Shown here piece after piece: positions 23,715 through 35,114 of a stretch of 64,000 bases of DNA (the first letter of the stretch is position 1; each line of letters starts with the position of its first letter). Below the pieces are notes generated by a model. That model worked only from the letters and a program-made list of their open reading frames with translations, was not told where the DNA came from and ran no database searches. The position numbers and the translations under genes are program-made. The DNA is from Mytilus galloprovincialis (Eukaryota > Mollusca > Bivalvia > Mytilida > Mytilidae), in NCBI RefSeq assembly GCF_965363235.1, contig NC_134845.1, positions 23,624,524-23,688,523 on the forward strand, given 5' to 3'.

Positions 23715-23905
23715 AAAACTAACCGAAAGATACCAGAGGGACAGTCAAATTCATAGCTCAAAAAATAAACTGACAACACCATGGCTATAAAAGAAAAAGA
23801 CAAACAGACAAATAATAGAACACAATACACTACATAGAAAACTAGACTAATCAATACGAAGGGTAGAAAGATCCTGTTGAAGATATGGCACCCGTTGTGT
23901 TGCTC
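23715..23905 (-). mobile_element. Penelope-like element 3' tail, copy D
   Basis: Only the 3' non-coding tail is present on the minus strand: GCAACACAACGGGTGCC, then the CTTTTTC..AGCCATGGTGTTGTCAG region and TTTGACTGTCCCTCTGG. The middle part is deleted or diverged compared with copies A and B. It sits just after exon 3, in intron 3. Confidence 0.7.
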
Positions 23906-23954
23906 ATATTATTACAAACATCAAACATACTTAAAAATATCAAAAGTACTAAGG

Positions 23955-24010
23955 TTTTTTTGTCCATAGATTTACGAGTTTTGAACAGCGGTATACTACT
24001 GTTGCCTTTA
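23955..24010 (+). repeat. Fragment of the GTATACTACTGTTGCC dispersed repeat
   Basis: It carries TAGATTTACGAGTTTTGAAC and AGCGGTATACTACTGTTGCC followed by TTTATTTA, matching 56660-56725. Confidence 0.6.
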
Positions 24011-24364
24011 TTTAATAGAAAAATTAAAAGACTTTAACATAACTCGTTTATATTTCACTAAACACAGACATATGACGTACCTGCTTAATAGAAAACAAAA
24101 TAAATAGTATGTATGTACAGCATTATTGTCAAACTCAATACCTAGATTCTTCCTTAAATGCATCTTTAATAAAACATAAGTAACATCGTTTTTCGTCTTT
24201 TTTTGACATGCACTGAAATCTAGTGTTCAGAAACTGTCCTTGACATTTATTAACCGAAAAAAGATACTGATAGTTTTTGATTCATAGAATATATAGAAAC
24301 ATATATGCAGTGTGTTACAATTCAAGGTATACCTCGACTAACGTCAGCTATATTTAGTTAAAAT

Positions 24365-24500
24365 CTAGTTGATCGAGTATTTCATGGCTGTGAACACAGT
24401 GGAGGTACAAAAGCATGGGTTCAATTCCCACAGAACGGAGGACTATGTCGGAAATACATTTTACAATTTCAAATAAATGTCTTGTCGCCATTAAGATACA
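24365..24500 (+). mobile_element. tRNA-derived SINE remnant
   Basis: It has an A-box-like TTGATCGAGTATTTCATGGC and, 45-50 bp later, a B-box-like GGGTTCAATTCCCAC, the spacing of a tRNA-type polymerase III promoter. GCATGGGTTC also occurs in the SINE of the 43-45 kb array. It does not fold as an obvious functional tRNA, so a SINE relic is the better call. Confidence 0.4.
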
Positions 24501-24611
24501 TTTCTTATAAAAATTAAACATTATTGCTTTAATACACAGTCCTTGCCTTTAGTTTTTCCTCATCTCATGAACAATATTTTTGATCTATTTCGTTTAACTT
24601 TTATTTGTTAG

Positions 24612-24937
24612 ATGATCAGATTCTTGTCGAGTTCGAAGAAGAAAAAGAATACGAAGAAAAGATGGAGAGAGAAGACGAAAACGATGAAAACAATTCTGAA
24701 AGTGAACTGTTAGATGGAGTAAATGAGAAACCCGAACCAAACTGTATTGAACCGAGAAGCCCTGGACCGTGTCGTGCATCAATCCCCAGATACTTCTTCA
24801 ACAAACAATCTAGAAATTGTGATTTTTTTATATACGGAGGTTGTCGTGGTAACGGAAACAATTTTGCGACAAAAGAAGACTGCGAAGATCTTTGCAAATC
24901 TTATGAAAAAGACGACAGTACGTCGAATTCCACATAA
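24612..24937 (+). CDS. Secreted sushi-Kunitz protein, exon 4 (acidic region and Kunitz domain)
   Basis: Terminal coding exon encoding residues 199-306 and TAA. Residues 205-230 are very acidic (Glu/Asp with some Lys). A complete BPTI/Kunitz domain follows, with Cys 243, 252, 268, 276, 289 and 293, spacing C-8-C-15-C-7-C-12-C-3-C, exactly the family pattern. The reactive-site context is GPCRAS. The P1 residue is Arg253, which predicts inhibition of trypsin-like serine proteases. The RNCDFFIYGGC and CRGNGNNF segments are canonical. The acceptor is TTATTTGTTAG. A short Ser/Thr-rich tail follows the domain. A possible AATAAA poly(A) signal lies near 25932, which would give a 3' UTR of about 1 kb. 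It may act as a matrix or haemolymph protease inhibitor; the target is unknown. Confidence 0.85.
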
Positions 24938-25785
24938 CTATTTTAAATGTTTTATTGAATTTATTCGGTGAAATGGGTTCATCATTCCATAGACAAAAGA
25001 CAAAATTTGAGTGAATTTAGTTTGGTGGCAACATTGAAATCCGCTAGTGCTATGATGATTATCAGCATTTAATGTTACCTGTATGAAAACAGAACTATGC
25101 AATGTATGAGACATAAAATGAAGAATAATAGACTTTAGTCTGTTTTTAAGCTCAATTCTAGTTCAGATAAGACAATTATTCAAACTAAAAACAATGTGGA
25201 CCATTGTCCAGTAATTTTCCTCTTGCCATTCATATTTAAATTAATGTCAAAATATCAAATCAATTAAATTTGATTTGATAATGAACATGTACATGTATAT
25301 TAGAATTTATATAATCAAATTTTTACAAAGTATTTGTATAGTCAAACACAAATATTTACTATTTAATCATTTTTTTGTAGAAATGTTATGCATGGTGCTC
25401 AATTGATGACGTCAAACTTGGTTATACACACTTTTAATTGTATTTTTTTTCATCATTTTTATCAGTCCAGTTTTCAATCGATATAGACCGCTGTACTCTT
25501 TATACCAAGGGCCAGAGTCTGCATTTGAAGGGAGATATATAACGTATTTTTTTTCTCTAAGGAATTAATTACTTAAATACTACTTGTTCAGATAGATTTT
25601 AGGTCATATTTTCAGATCAGCATGAACTAAAGTACTTTTGATATAATACATTTATTATTTTCCTGAATGACACATTAAATGTCACATTGATGTACAGCTA
25701 TGCTCATATATATTGAAACAATTTGTTTCTACTTAATCAAGAAACTATTATCTGTACGACACATATACAGACGCAGAGACATACA
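24938..25785. other. Probable 3' UTR and downstream flank of the Kunitz gene
   Basis: No open frame of interest. The sequence is AT-rich. It probably holds the 3' UTR of the preceding gene, but its end cannot be fixed. Confidence 0.3.
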
Positions 25786-26247
25786 AATATCGTCACTGGG
25801 CTTCCAAAATGTTGTAAATTACAAAATTTTTAAGAAAAAAATATCTCGCAAACAGGCTTTGAAAATTTTGACAAAAAGCATGCTTCCAAAATGTCGTATG
25901 TGAACTTTAACATTTTTATAAATACCAGTGAAATAAAAACTTTGGCATTTCTGGATTATTCGATAACTTAAATTATTTTCACAGATATAAAGAAATGTAC
26001 AATTATTTAATTTCCAAAGTCATTATAAAAAGATTTTCAAGTTTTCATACAACATTTTGGAAGCAAACTATACAAACAACTGACATTGGCAATTTTGTAA
26101 TATGTCTTATTTCCAACGTTTTGATTGGTCTAACTGTATGCTATTTTACAATACCAAAGATTTCCTCCCGCCCAGACCATTGGTTTCAAAAAGTATTTTT
26201 AGCCCAAAAAGTCGTATACGACATTTTCGAAGCCCAGCGACGATATT
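25786..26247. mobile_element. MITE-like element with nested inverted repeats, about 460 bp
   Basis: The outer inverted repeats 25786-25816 and 26217-26247 share AATATCGTC.CTGGGCTTC and AAAATGT.GTA with three differences. A second, inner inverted pair, GCTTCCAAAATGTCGTATG at 25882-25900 and its near-complement at 26046-26064, repeats part of the outer motif. There is no transposase. A 91-codon frame across the right half is incidental to this structure. Confidence 0.6.
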
Positions 26248-27744
26248 CAACACACTTAAAAAAGGGTTAGAAAATAAAAAAAAATGTATTTAAGATTTAG
26301 GAATGTACAGGTTGCAGTGTACTATTATTTTACCAGATATATTGATGTTAAAAAAAATATTGTGATTATTCTGTTGTCTGTTACTGATTTTATCAAAACT
26401 AATTGTTGTTATTGTTATAACTTGTGTCGTTGAAATGAAATATTTCTAAATAATTATTTGTTTTTTCTTAATTTTGCCGACTCGAATACTGCATTCACTA
26501 TAACTTGATATAAAACCAAATTACAGTGACAACGGGGTCTTGAAATTGTTAATATTTGAACCAACGATTTGCAGTTTTCTTACGTGTTTAAAAGTATTAG
26601 TTTTTAAATCAAGTTTCTGTAAACTTAATTTACTTGAAAATCGCTAAGACCATGTTGCTTAATTCGATATTCCATTTTTGGATTAAACAACGCCGTGAAA
26701 AAAACTATTTTTCTTTTAACATACCAACCAGACCTACAATTGGTATTTCGCATCAACTGTATTATATTCTTGTTATCGTAGAAAACGTACAAAATGCATT
26801 TCAAATCATGGTTTTTGAAATAGAATCTTTCTTATTGTTTATGTTGTTCAGTGTGTATTAGTGAAGTAAATATAGTTATATTTCTTACCAAAATAGATAA
26901 CTTAATGTATCAAAAGAAAGATAAGTCTAATTTAAAAGATATCCTGTCACCTATCTTGAACGCATAACAACACAAATCTATTAAGGCCTTCCAATAAGAA
27001 ATCCTATCCAACCTTATTGCTATTGTAAGTGTGTTTGGTGTATGTTTCGATAGTGTTTATGTGCTGCTCACAAAAAGTGTCCTTCAAGATAAAAAGTGTA
27101 CTATGTTCCAACAATTCTGTAATAATATATTTTGGAGTATTCAGGCGACAAATTTTAAACCATAGATCGTCAGTTTCAGATGTTTAAAGTAATATTCGTC
27201 GTACAAAGTGGCATAACTCAGTACTATATAATTAGTAGTTAAATTTGTTTGTGTGTTTGTGTTTTTTTCTTTGTTGCCACCTACAGGTTCCCGATCGAAA
27301 AGAAATGTAATGCAAATGAAAAAAAAAAAAAAAGAGTATATCTATGACTTTAATTTGGGTAAAGGAGCATGAATATAATGTAACGTTGTTTTTGCATTGT
27401 GTGTTTTTGAAGCAAAATACTACTATCTATTAAGACCATTTTGCTTTTCCTTTTGCAACCTTTGAAAATAAGTGGGAATGCCAAATTTATTCAAAAGTTC
27501 ACCTTTTTGAAAAGTTGAAAAAACAGTGCAAACTTTAAAATCAAATACACGTAAGAGTCTTCAAATTCGCCATTAAGCATATTTCTAAAGGGTCTGCTCA
27601 TGGCCTGTTGTCAGGTTAATCACATAGGCATACCCAGCATACAATCTACCTCGACTGAAAGTGATAGTTTAATTGTAGAAAATATCGACCTTCATCTATA
27701 TTAGATAAGCTTTCTTATTTATGTTATTATTTTTAATCTTGTTC
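26248..27744. other. Unannotated AT-rich sequence
   Basis: No exon, domain or recurrent repeat was recognised. A poly-A run lies near 27320. Confidence 0.35.
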
Positions 27745-28460
27745 TAAAAGAGCGGCGAAAGATACCAGAGGGACATTCAAACTCATAGATCGAAAATAAA
27801 CTGACAACGACATGGCTAAAAAAGAAAAAGACAAATAGACAAATGTAATTGTACACAAGACAACACGGACCCCACCAAAAACTCGGGATGAACTCAGGTG
27901 CTCAGAAAGGGTAAGCTGATCCTGATTATTACAAACTCGGTAAAAAGTCTAATTCGGAAAGTCACATTGAATTTCGTGAAAATGGAACGGGATTGTAGTT
28001 ACGACGAAAGGAACATATTCCATAATGGTCAAACAACTCGTGTTGGAGTCCGTAAAAGTTATGAATGGATGATTATTTCAACTTCACCATTTAGATATCT
28101 TGGTTTAATAGCGTCGTTGTGAGCGGCAACCCTGTATGAAGGAAATCATGATAGGAAATACAAGCCCGGAATATCGTATCAATTTGAAGATATATACTCC
28201 GTATGCAGGCGCTGCTAGATTGTTACTACACAGAAATGAAAAGTTCACAATAGGAAAGTTTGTCGTAAAGTTCTGTTTTCAACCGACTCCCATTATCAAT
28301 TTCTAGATGTATGTCAATATGTGAGACAGACTTAACTGTATCTGTTGTATCCTTTATCTCTAGTTCGATGGGATAGATGCGTTCAACATATTCGCCAAAT
28401 TTATAGTGTGATAACATCATCTATATAGCGGAAAGTACTGTTAAAGGATATTGAAAAAAT
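27745..28460 (-). mobile_element. Penelope-like retroelement copy C, broken
   Basis: On the minus strand it carries the RT end from the YIDD box (around 28410-28425, intact as YIDDV and followed by a nearby stop) through ERIYPIELEIKDTTDT to the 3' tail. It has several small indels. It is 5'-truncated just upstream of YIDD and is inactive. Confidence 0.8.
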
Positions 28461-29766
28461 TAAGAATGAAATGTGTGATTTAGACAAAATATTTTCCTCA
28501 ATATGTAGCTTTTAACCTTAACTTGCATTTTTGGCTGAGAACGAAGAGCCCTCCTTGTAGAAGGGTACACTAAAAATAGACACAAACCTTTTCATAATAA
28601 TGGCAAGGGCAATTTTTCAAGAGGAAGAGACAATTTCTATAGATTTAATTAAAATCAAAAGAGTAGACAAGCAAATTGGACAAGTGGAGGTACCACTACA
28701 GTAAAGAAGAGTGTAAATCGAACAGTCACGTTGAGACAGCACATTATTGGCATGTGGTTCGTGTGGGTCTATCCGACATTTGTTGGCAAACTTTCCACAT
28801 AGCTAGTAAAATATGTAGTAGAGAGTAAATATAACAAAGGAAGAGGAAGAGGTTTACAGGAAATGTGCGCGAGGATATCACTGGTCTTGGGATGTATACA
28901 CGAAACTGTGATGTTCTTGAATTTCAAAGTGCATGTATGGCAATGTTTGCGTTCAACTATGGATGATGATTTATGTTGAATCCTTTTAAAAATGGAAAGG
29001 GAAAAGCGGAGATTTTGAAGTAGGATGGCAAAAAGATCCATATTTGGAGGTGGAACCCGTAAAAAAATATTTGCTGAGTCCGTCGGCAGTTATTGCAGGT
29101 GAAGATGTCACAATAAGAACTGGTTTTTAGATTCTGACATTCCACTTTTATTGTCTCGATAACTATGATAAAGGCTGGTGTGAAAATGACCAGGAAATGA
29201 TACAGCAGAGCATAGATATAATAGCCATTGTATACATGTGCAGAGATACTTAGTCAACATATTTCATTCAATTTAACTTCGTCAGGCTATTATTGCATTT
29301 TGATAGATAAAACTGAAAAATTCAAGTCGCAGATGTATGTGCTGTGAATCTTGAAGAATTAGACTCGAAAAAAAGATATACAACCTCTCTTTTAAAAATT
29401 ACACGAACAATTTGAATACCCACAAATGAAGCGTGTAATTGCACTTTTGAGGAATAGTATAGAGGAACACTGTGAATTTTGTAAGCGATATGCAAAAACA
29501 CCACCAAGACCACTATAGTGTCCATATACATGTAGCATCTTAATTCAATGAAAGAGTGACAATGGACTTAAACAGTAGAATTGACGGTGGATTATGCACA
29601 TGATCGACATGTAGTCATGTTTATATGCTGGATCTGTTTTAATCTTTTAAAATTTCCTTGTTTGTCTTTCATTCAAAATAATTTGATGTCCAATATCATT
29701 CACGCAGCATAATGCTATGTTAAAAGGGGTCTGTGTTGGTAACCTTGATCGATGTGCATCTACCAC
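28461..29766. other. Unidentified stretch, possibly decayed coding sequence
   Basis: Base composition is less AT-biased than the surroundings. Several short plus-strand stretches look codon-like (for example around 28600-28800, with Arg/Gly-rich reading) but are broken by stops and carry no motif I can name. It may be a decayed mobile element. No confident feature can be called. Confidence 0.25.
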
Positions 29767-30028
29767 GATTGATTGATTGATTTTTGACGTTTTAAAGCCA
29801 CTTTTAAGCACCGTATATGGGCTATTTCGTGGCGGTCAGTTATTATTGGTGGAGGAATCTGAAGTGCCCGGAGAAAACCACCGACCTTCGATAGGAAAAC
29901 AGACAATCCTAGTCAATTAAGATTTGAGTCGAGTGCACCCACACGAAAGGATTCGAATTCACCACCTCAATGTTGACTGGCTATTGATTACAGTAGCAAC
30001 TACTTAGCCTACTCGGCCACCGAGGCCC
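29767..30028 (-). mobile_element. tRNA-derived SINE with (AATC)n tail
   Basis: Read on the minus strand it starts GGGCCTCGGTGGCCGAGTAG (A box TGGCCGAGTAGG). A B-box-like GAATTCGAATCC follows about 60 bp later. Next come a body with GGTGGTTTTCTCCGGGCACT and TCAGATTCCTCCACC, and a short CAATCAATCAATC tail. The tRNA-like head, conserved central block and simple tail are the layout of a metazoan SINE. The head resembles a Leu or Ser tRNA. I do not give a family name. Confidence 0.75.
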
Positions 30029-31301
30029 TATCAACACAATGGACACTATCAAACATTGTAGACCAGAATATTATTCATGAACAAAATAATGTTTTTGTCG
30101 ACCTTGTATTGCTTATAATTGTTCACTGTTTATAATTTCTGTCTTTTATGTCCAGTGTTTGACCTAAATAAAACACAAAAAAAGGTAAAAATCTAGGACA
30201 ATCACCCCTCAAACAAGATAGCAGAAATAATCCTTTACATGTATGGCCAAATTGTGTAGACCTTATCTCGATGAACAATTTTTTTTTATCTAATATAGGT
30301 TTAAAATAAAGCACAAATAAAAGGTTAAATCTGCATTCAAAGGCATCAACTCCTATAAGGAGTCAACTGACGTTTTTCCCATAATAGTTCTTGTTTCAAT
30401 GCTTTAAAGTTAATATCTATGTTTTCGTAATAAGACGACAGAGCTAAATAAAAATGGTAAAATAGTAGTCTAATGAATTACACAAATAAGGAGCCAACTG
30501 AAGGTTTCAGTCTCAGGATCTTTAGGTGCTGATAAACTTTGCCATCTGAAGTTTCTGTGTATCTAATTACTGTTTTCAAGATAATAGACCAAATTCAAAG
30601 ATGTTAAATGTCTTCTAATGGTAATAACTCCAACCAAAATTTATTTTACAGAATTAATGGAAAAAGAAAGAAGGTATATCTTGTCATTCTGAACACACCG
30701 GAGTTTATCTCTGGTTTTTGTTTGGTTTGAGTAGGTCAATCTTTATTTGTCTATGTAATCTTTTGTGGACTTGTTCGTTGTTTTTTTTTTCTTTATCATG
30801 ATTGTCAGTTCACTCTTGACTGTTGGAGACCTAGTACTTACATAATTATTAATCTTTGTTTGGTAAAAGTTTATGTATTGTATAAATAAATGTGTACAGT
30901 ATGTTAAATGATTAAAACAGTGCAAACCTAAATTAAAGAAAATGCATATCTTTAATTCAAAAACACTAACTAATTTTTTTTTGGTTATATTTGTAACCTT
31001 TCAAAATGTTTTTACAATACCACTGAAAAGTCACTAAAATATTTGTTACTGCATTGTTCTTATCTTATATTAACTTGTTTTTTATTTAACTTTTTTTTTT
31101 ACAATTAAAACTATTTTACAGGATAAATCTGTACATATATGACACCTATATATTTAATTTTTAAATAGACAATTATATTGTGTAACTGAACATATACTAT
31201 AGGAACCTTGTGGTGGTATAATATGACTGCATGTATACTAGTATATCAATCTTACATTCCTTTGACACCAAAATATCACACATGCTGTATATTTTACATT
31301 T
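30029..31301. other. Unannotated AT-rich sequence downstream of the calcineurin B gene
   Basis: No gene seen. Segments near 30350 and 30490 share a GGAGTCAACTGA / GGAGCCAACTGA motif, suggesting an old tandem repeat. Confidence 0.35.
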
Positions 31302-31307
31302 TTTATT
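31302..31307 (-). terminator. Probable poly(A) signal of the calcineurin B gene
   Basis: AATAAA on the minus strand, about 100 nt past the TAG stop codon at 31405-31407. The motif is frequent in AT-rich DNA, so position rather than sequence supports the call. Confidence 0.5.
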
Positions 31308-31404
31308 TTCAAAAGAAAAGTATATAACATTTGTAAAGAAATATTTCATATTTCAAAAAATATAACATAAGTCTAAGATCAATGAAATTCCTGGCATAAT
31401 AACC

Positions 31405-31455
31405 CTACACATGGTCTACCACCATCTTCTTGTGAAACTCAATGCTCTCTGCAAC
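31405..31455 (-). CDS. PPP3R1: Calcineurin subunit B, last exon
   Basis: A 51-nt exon, 16 codons and TAG, preceded by a TTTTACAG acceptor and starting in phase 0. It reads VAESIEFHKKMVVDHV, clearly the calcineurin B carboxyl end (HKKMVVDV in other animals) with one extra His. This is the helix that packs against calcineurin A. Confidence 0.85.
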   Translation of the reverse strand, partial: VAESIEFHKKMVVDHV

Positions 31456-31561
31456 CTGTAAAATACAATATATAATTATGTTACTTGTAAACTTTTAAAA
31501 TGTAAACTACATGATAATTTCATAATTGGCCTAACCTCATATGTGTTTCTTATGTTTATAT

Positions 31562-31690
31562 ATATAAGAAGATGTGGTATGAGAGTCAATGAGACATTTA
31601 CTCTCCATCCAGGTCATAATTTATAAAAGTAAACCATTATAGGTTTAAGAATATGGTCTCTACACCAAACTAATGGTTTAAGAACTTATA
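31562..31690 (-). repeat. Dispersed repeat tail (minus)
   Basis: On the minus strand it reads ATGGAGAGTAAATGTCTCAT and TGACTCTCATACCACATCTT, a variant of the CATACCACATCTT tail family. It lies in the last intron of the calcineurin B gene. Confidence 0.55.
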
Positions 31691-31729
31691 ATTGTAGAAA
31701 CACTCTTTGTCTATAAAGTAATCTATGCA

Positions 31730-31850
31730 TATACCCCTCCGGGTGTACAGGATTTTCTTGCTGTGTTAAAGACCCATTGGTGGCCTTCAGCTGTTTTCTA
31801 CTCTTTGGTCTCTTTCACACATTCCCCATTTCAATTCTCAATTTTTTACA
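31730..31850 (+). repeat. Dispersed repeat fragment (ACACATTCCCCATTTC end)
   Basis: It contains TTGGTGGCCTTCAGCTG, ACTCTTTGGTCTC and ACACATTCCCCATTTC, a pattern I associate with a common mussel repeat. Related blocks appear inverted at 33065-33105 (AACAACAACCGACCATAGAG). Confidence 0.45.
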
Positions 31851-32510
31851 TTTAATGCATACTCTGAAGCAATTAATTTGCCTTTACGGAGGCTCGACGG
31901 TACAAAAATTTCAGAAACATTTTTTTTTCATTACAAATTTTATTTATTATTTTATTAATTATTTTATCATTTAGAACAAAAATCATAAAAAAAAAATCAA
32001 TTCGTTTTTGCCCCAGATGACTTTTCAGATGTATATATATCTCATTGAAAAAGCCCTAAATTATCTCCCTTTGGTGCAAAAATGCCATTTTTTTTTTTAA
32101 TTGAAATTGAATATTTATTTTTGTGACCTACAACGTATATTTTTTTATTATTTTTTTCAAATAAGCTGCACTTAAACTAAACCATTGTAAAATTTGAGCG
32201 ATTTCTGTAATTAAGTTCTTTTTTTATTTGAATATTACCTTTATTTCTCCTATTAGTTCAACAGAAAAAAGTACTTTTACAAAAATGTATGCTTCTTTCG
32301 AAGGCTGATTGTGAGCTTCAATGAAAAGTGACCCCATATTTTTATTTCATTTTTCAATTAGGTATATGATAAAGTTCATTTATAGAAAAATGTAGCGAAA
32401 TCCTATATTTAAAAAAAAAATTTGATTTATACCCTCGAGCCCCCTTAAAGTTTGTACTCTTTTTTGATACATGTAGTTAATTGTAAATAATAAATTTTAT
32501 TGTGACTTAC

Positions 32511-32695
32511 AGTGCAAAATTCCTGAAATGACAGTTTTCCATCCATATCTTGGTCAGCCATAACAACAGTTTTATCAACAATCTGTTGTAGCTGGGTATC
32601 TTTCAGATGGTCACCTACCATTAACTTTAACACCTGGTATAACTCTCCATTAGATATATATCCATCTTTGTCCATATCATATATAGCAAAGGCAA
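32511..32695 (-). CDS. PPP3R1: Calcineurin subunit B, exon with EF-hands 3 and 4
   Basis: A 185-nt exon between a TACAG acceptor and a TGCACT|GTAAGT donor. It reads [20 protein letters not shown] and on to the fourth EF-hand. Both calcium loops are canonical 12-residue sets: [12 protein letters not shown] and [12 protein letters not shown], with Asp or Gly at the usual positions and Glu at 12. The stretch [11 protein letters not shown] is identical to that of animal calcineurin B. Calcium binding by these sites supports assembly with, and activation of, the phosphatase catalytic subunit. Confidence 0.9.
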
Positions 32696-33686
32696 CTGTA
32701 ATATGAAATAAACTGTAATATGAAATAAAATTAACAATGAATTTATTAAATGTCTATTTTCAAGTTGATTTTTATCTTTTAATATTAATTTTCACAACAG
32801 CAGTTTTATAAAAAATGAGTTCAAATCACTGTGATCTTATAATACTAGAGTGTAAGGAAGCATGGTATGGTGTTTAGATCATCAGAATAAATACTATGAA
32901 CTTCTGCCTTCCCTTACTGTGAGCATTATTATATGCTATCACTTAGGATTGTTTGGCTTGTAACTGTATATTTGTAAAATGTTGGATATATATCATACAT
33001 GTAAATCAAATTATATTTTTTTACATGAACTCATGTGATAAAATTGAGAATAGAAATGGTGAATGTGTCAAAGCAACAACAACCGACCATAGAGCAGACA
33101 ACAGCCGTTTGTTACATGTACCTTTTGCTTGTATGACAATGGCTGGATAAAAAGGGGGGAGGCTTGAGATTGAAAAAAAAATATTTTTACCAAGTCTTTA
33201 ATTACCATAAGAAGGTTTTTTGTTTGTTTAATTCTTTACATTATTTTATCTTTTAAACAATTGGGTGAGAATAACAGATCTGTGGAAGTCAATAATGTTC
33301 CATCAGACATTGAACTTTTTTAACATTTTTCATGCTGGTATAATGTCAATACTAGAAAACTTAAAAAAAAAATGTTGTTACCCTGCTTTCATACTGTGAT
33401 TATACATAATTATATCAAGAGGTCCAAAAATATGCCTGGCCACCTAACATGGCATGCAAGTTTTAGACAAGTAATGCCAGTTGTCTGACTATAATTTAAT
33501 GTCAAACACCTTTCTCAAATTTCTATGTTACAGATTTTCAAATATAAATTTTATTAGAAAATATTTTCATGTGACTGACAAAATACCAGGCACCAATTTC
33601 GAACTTTAGAGAACACAGTATCATATACAATTCTACAATGATATATATTTTTTTTATCAACATAAGCTAAATAAAATGAAACATAC

Positions 33687-33746
33687 ATCTCAGTTTATCT
33701 TTTGGGTCACCTTTCACACTGAACTGCGACAATCCATTTAAAAATT
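33687..33746 (-). CDS. PPP3R1: Calcineurin subunit B, 60-nt exon
   Basis: A 60-nt exon between TTTAATTTCAG and AGAT|GTATGT, phase 2 to phase 1 (2+57+1 nt). It encodes the linker after EF-hand 2: EFLNGLSQFSVKGDPKDKLR. The SQFSVKGD block is diagnostic of calcineurin B. Joining to the next exon gives LRFAFAIYD. Confidence 0.9.
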
Positions 33747-34129
33747 CTGAAATTAAAAAGAATTGAGTGTAACACATTTCCAGAGAAATCGTTGCATTTT
33801 TCAATTTATACATACTAATACCATTACTACATAGATGATCAACTGATACAGAATACAGTGCACTTCTCAAAGCTTTAAAAATAGTGATATATTGCAAGAA
33901 ATTTATCTTTTTGACTAAAAGTAAGTGGAGAATTACCATATTGATATATATATATATGCTTTTTGTAACTGAGTAAACTAAAAAAATTTAATGATATAAT
34001 TAAAATTTTCAAATCATTTGTGATAAATTGATAAATATTTCAATAACTCCCATATAGGTCAATTGACAAATAAGTAATTTATTGTGTTCTGGTAATTTTC
34101 AATCTATCTGTTAATAATTTAATTTTGGA

Positions 34130-34420
34130 TGTAACACGTCTTCTGATTGGCTGACGTTATTTTGTTATCACTCCATAGACATAATTTAGTCATGTGACCG
34201 TGACGTCATCAACGTTTTTCATGTTTTTTTACGGTTTGAAATGGAATTTAGAATTAAATTATAAGAAATGACTGTAATATTTTTTCTGTCTATTGGTAAT
34301 AACATAAAAATTGTGGTGCACACTGTTAAATAACCATCTACACGCGTTATTCAATGTGCACAAAATTTTTTATGTTATTTCTTCATAGACAGAAAAAATA
34401 TTACAGTCATTCCTTTATAA
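34130..34420. mobile_element. MITE-like element with a 65-bp inverted repeat
   Basis: Arms 34259-34323 and 34355-34420 are near-perfect inverted repeats sharing GAATGACTGTAATATTTTTT (one indel at the start), CTGTCTAT, AATAACATAAAAA and TGTGCACA. They surround a 31-bp centre. The upstream 34130-34258 (TGATTGGCTGACG, GTGACCGTGACGTCATCAAC) may belong to the same element. It lies in an intron of the calcineurin B gene and has no coding capacity. Confidence 0.7.
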
Positions 34421-35114
34421 CTGTTTTCCAGATAATAATCGATGTATAGCTATATAGCTGTGAAAATAGCAAACTTTTACATATCAGTTAATATATAACT
34501 CTAAAATGGGTATTCTAGATTTTATGAAAATTTCACAGGAGATATAGTATACCACAAAATGACATTTCAAGGGGAAATAACACCAATGGGGGAAGTAGAC
34601 CTTGACCTGCTTACTGTAAATGTATAAATTATTGCGTCCATTTATTATTGCGATTTTGTCATTTTAGACTAGAATGCAATTTTAATTTTTGCGATATTAA
34701 GAAAAATCCTGTTTTATATATCATATAGATTTTTATTTAATGCGAGTTTAAATTATTGCGATTGTAACACAGTTAGTTTGGTAAAAATGGCCCTGTTTCC
34801 TGTAGTTTAAGAGGAGATCAAAAAAAATTTGAAGTTAACTAAATTGACAGCAGTTCTGCGAATTTCATAATCCTTAATGGCAATTTAATGCTCACCTGGC
34901 CTTAAATGAGATAAAAGTGCTTACCAAAATTGCTTTTGGAAACCCTTCAAAACATCTTATAACTGATTCAGCACAATAATTAATTCCAGTGGTTTTAAAA
35001 ATAGACTGAAAAGGTATATATAATAAATGACAAATGTGGGGGTAAAAATAAAACTTTTCCAAACAGCAAAGAAAGAAAAAAACTAGTTTTACAATATAAA
35101 TGTAATTACAGTAC

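Noticed and set aside
25995..26270. 91-codon plus-strand frame
   Set aside because: It runs through the inverted-repeat element at 25786-26247 and its content is explained by those repeats.
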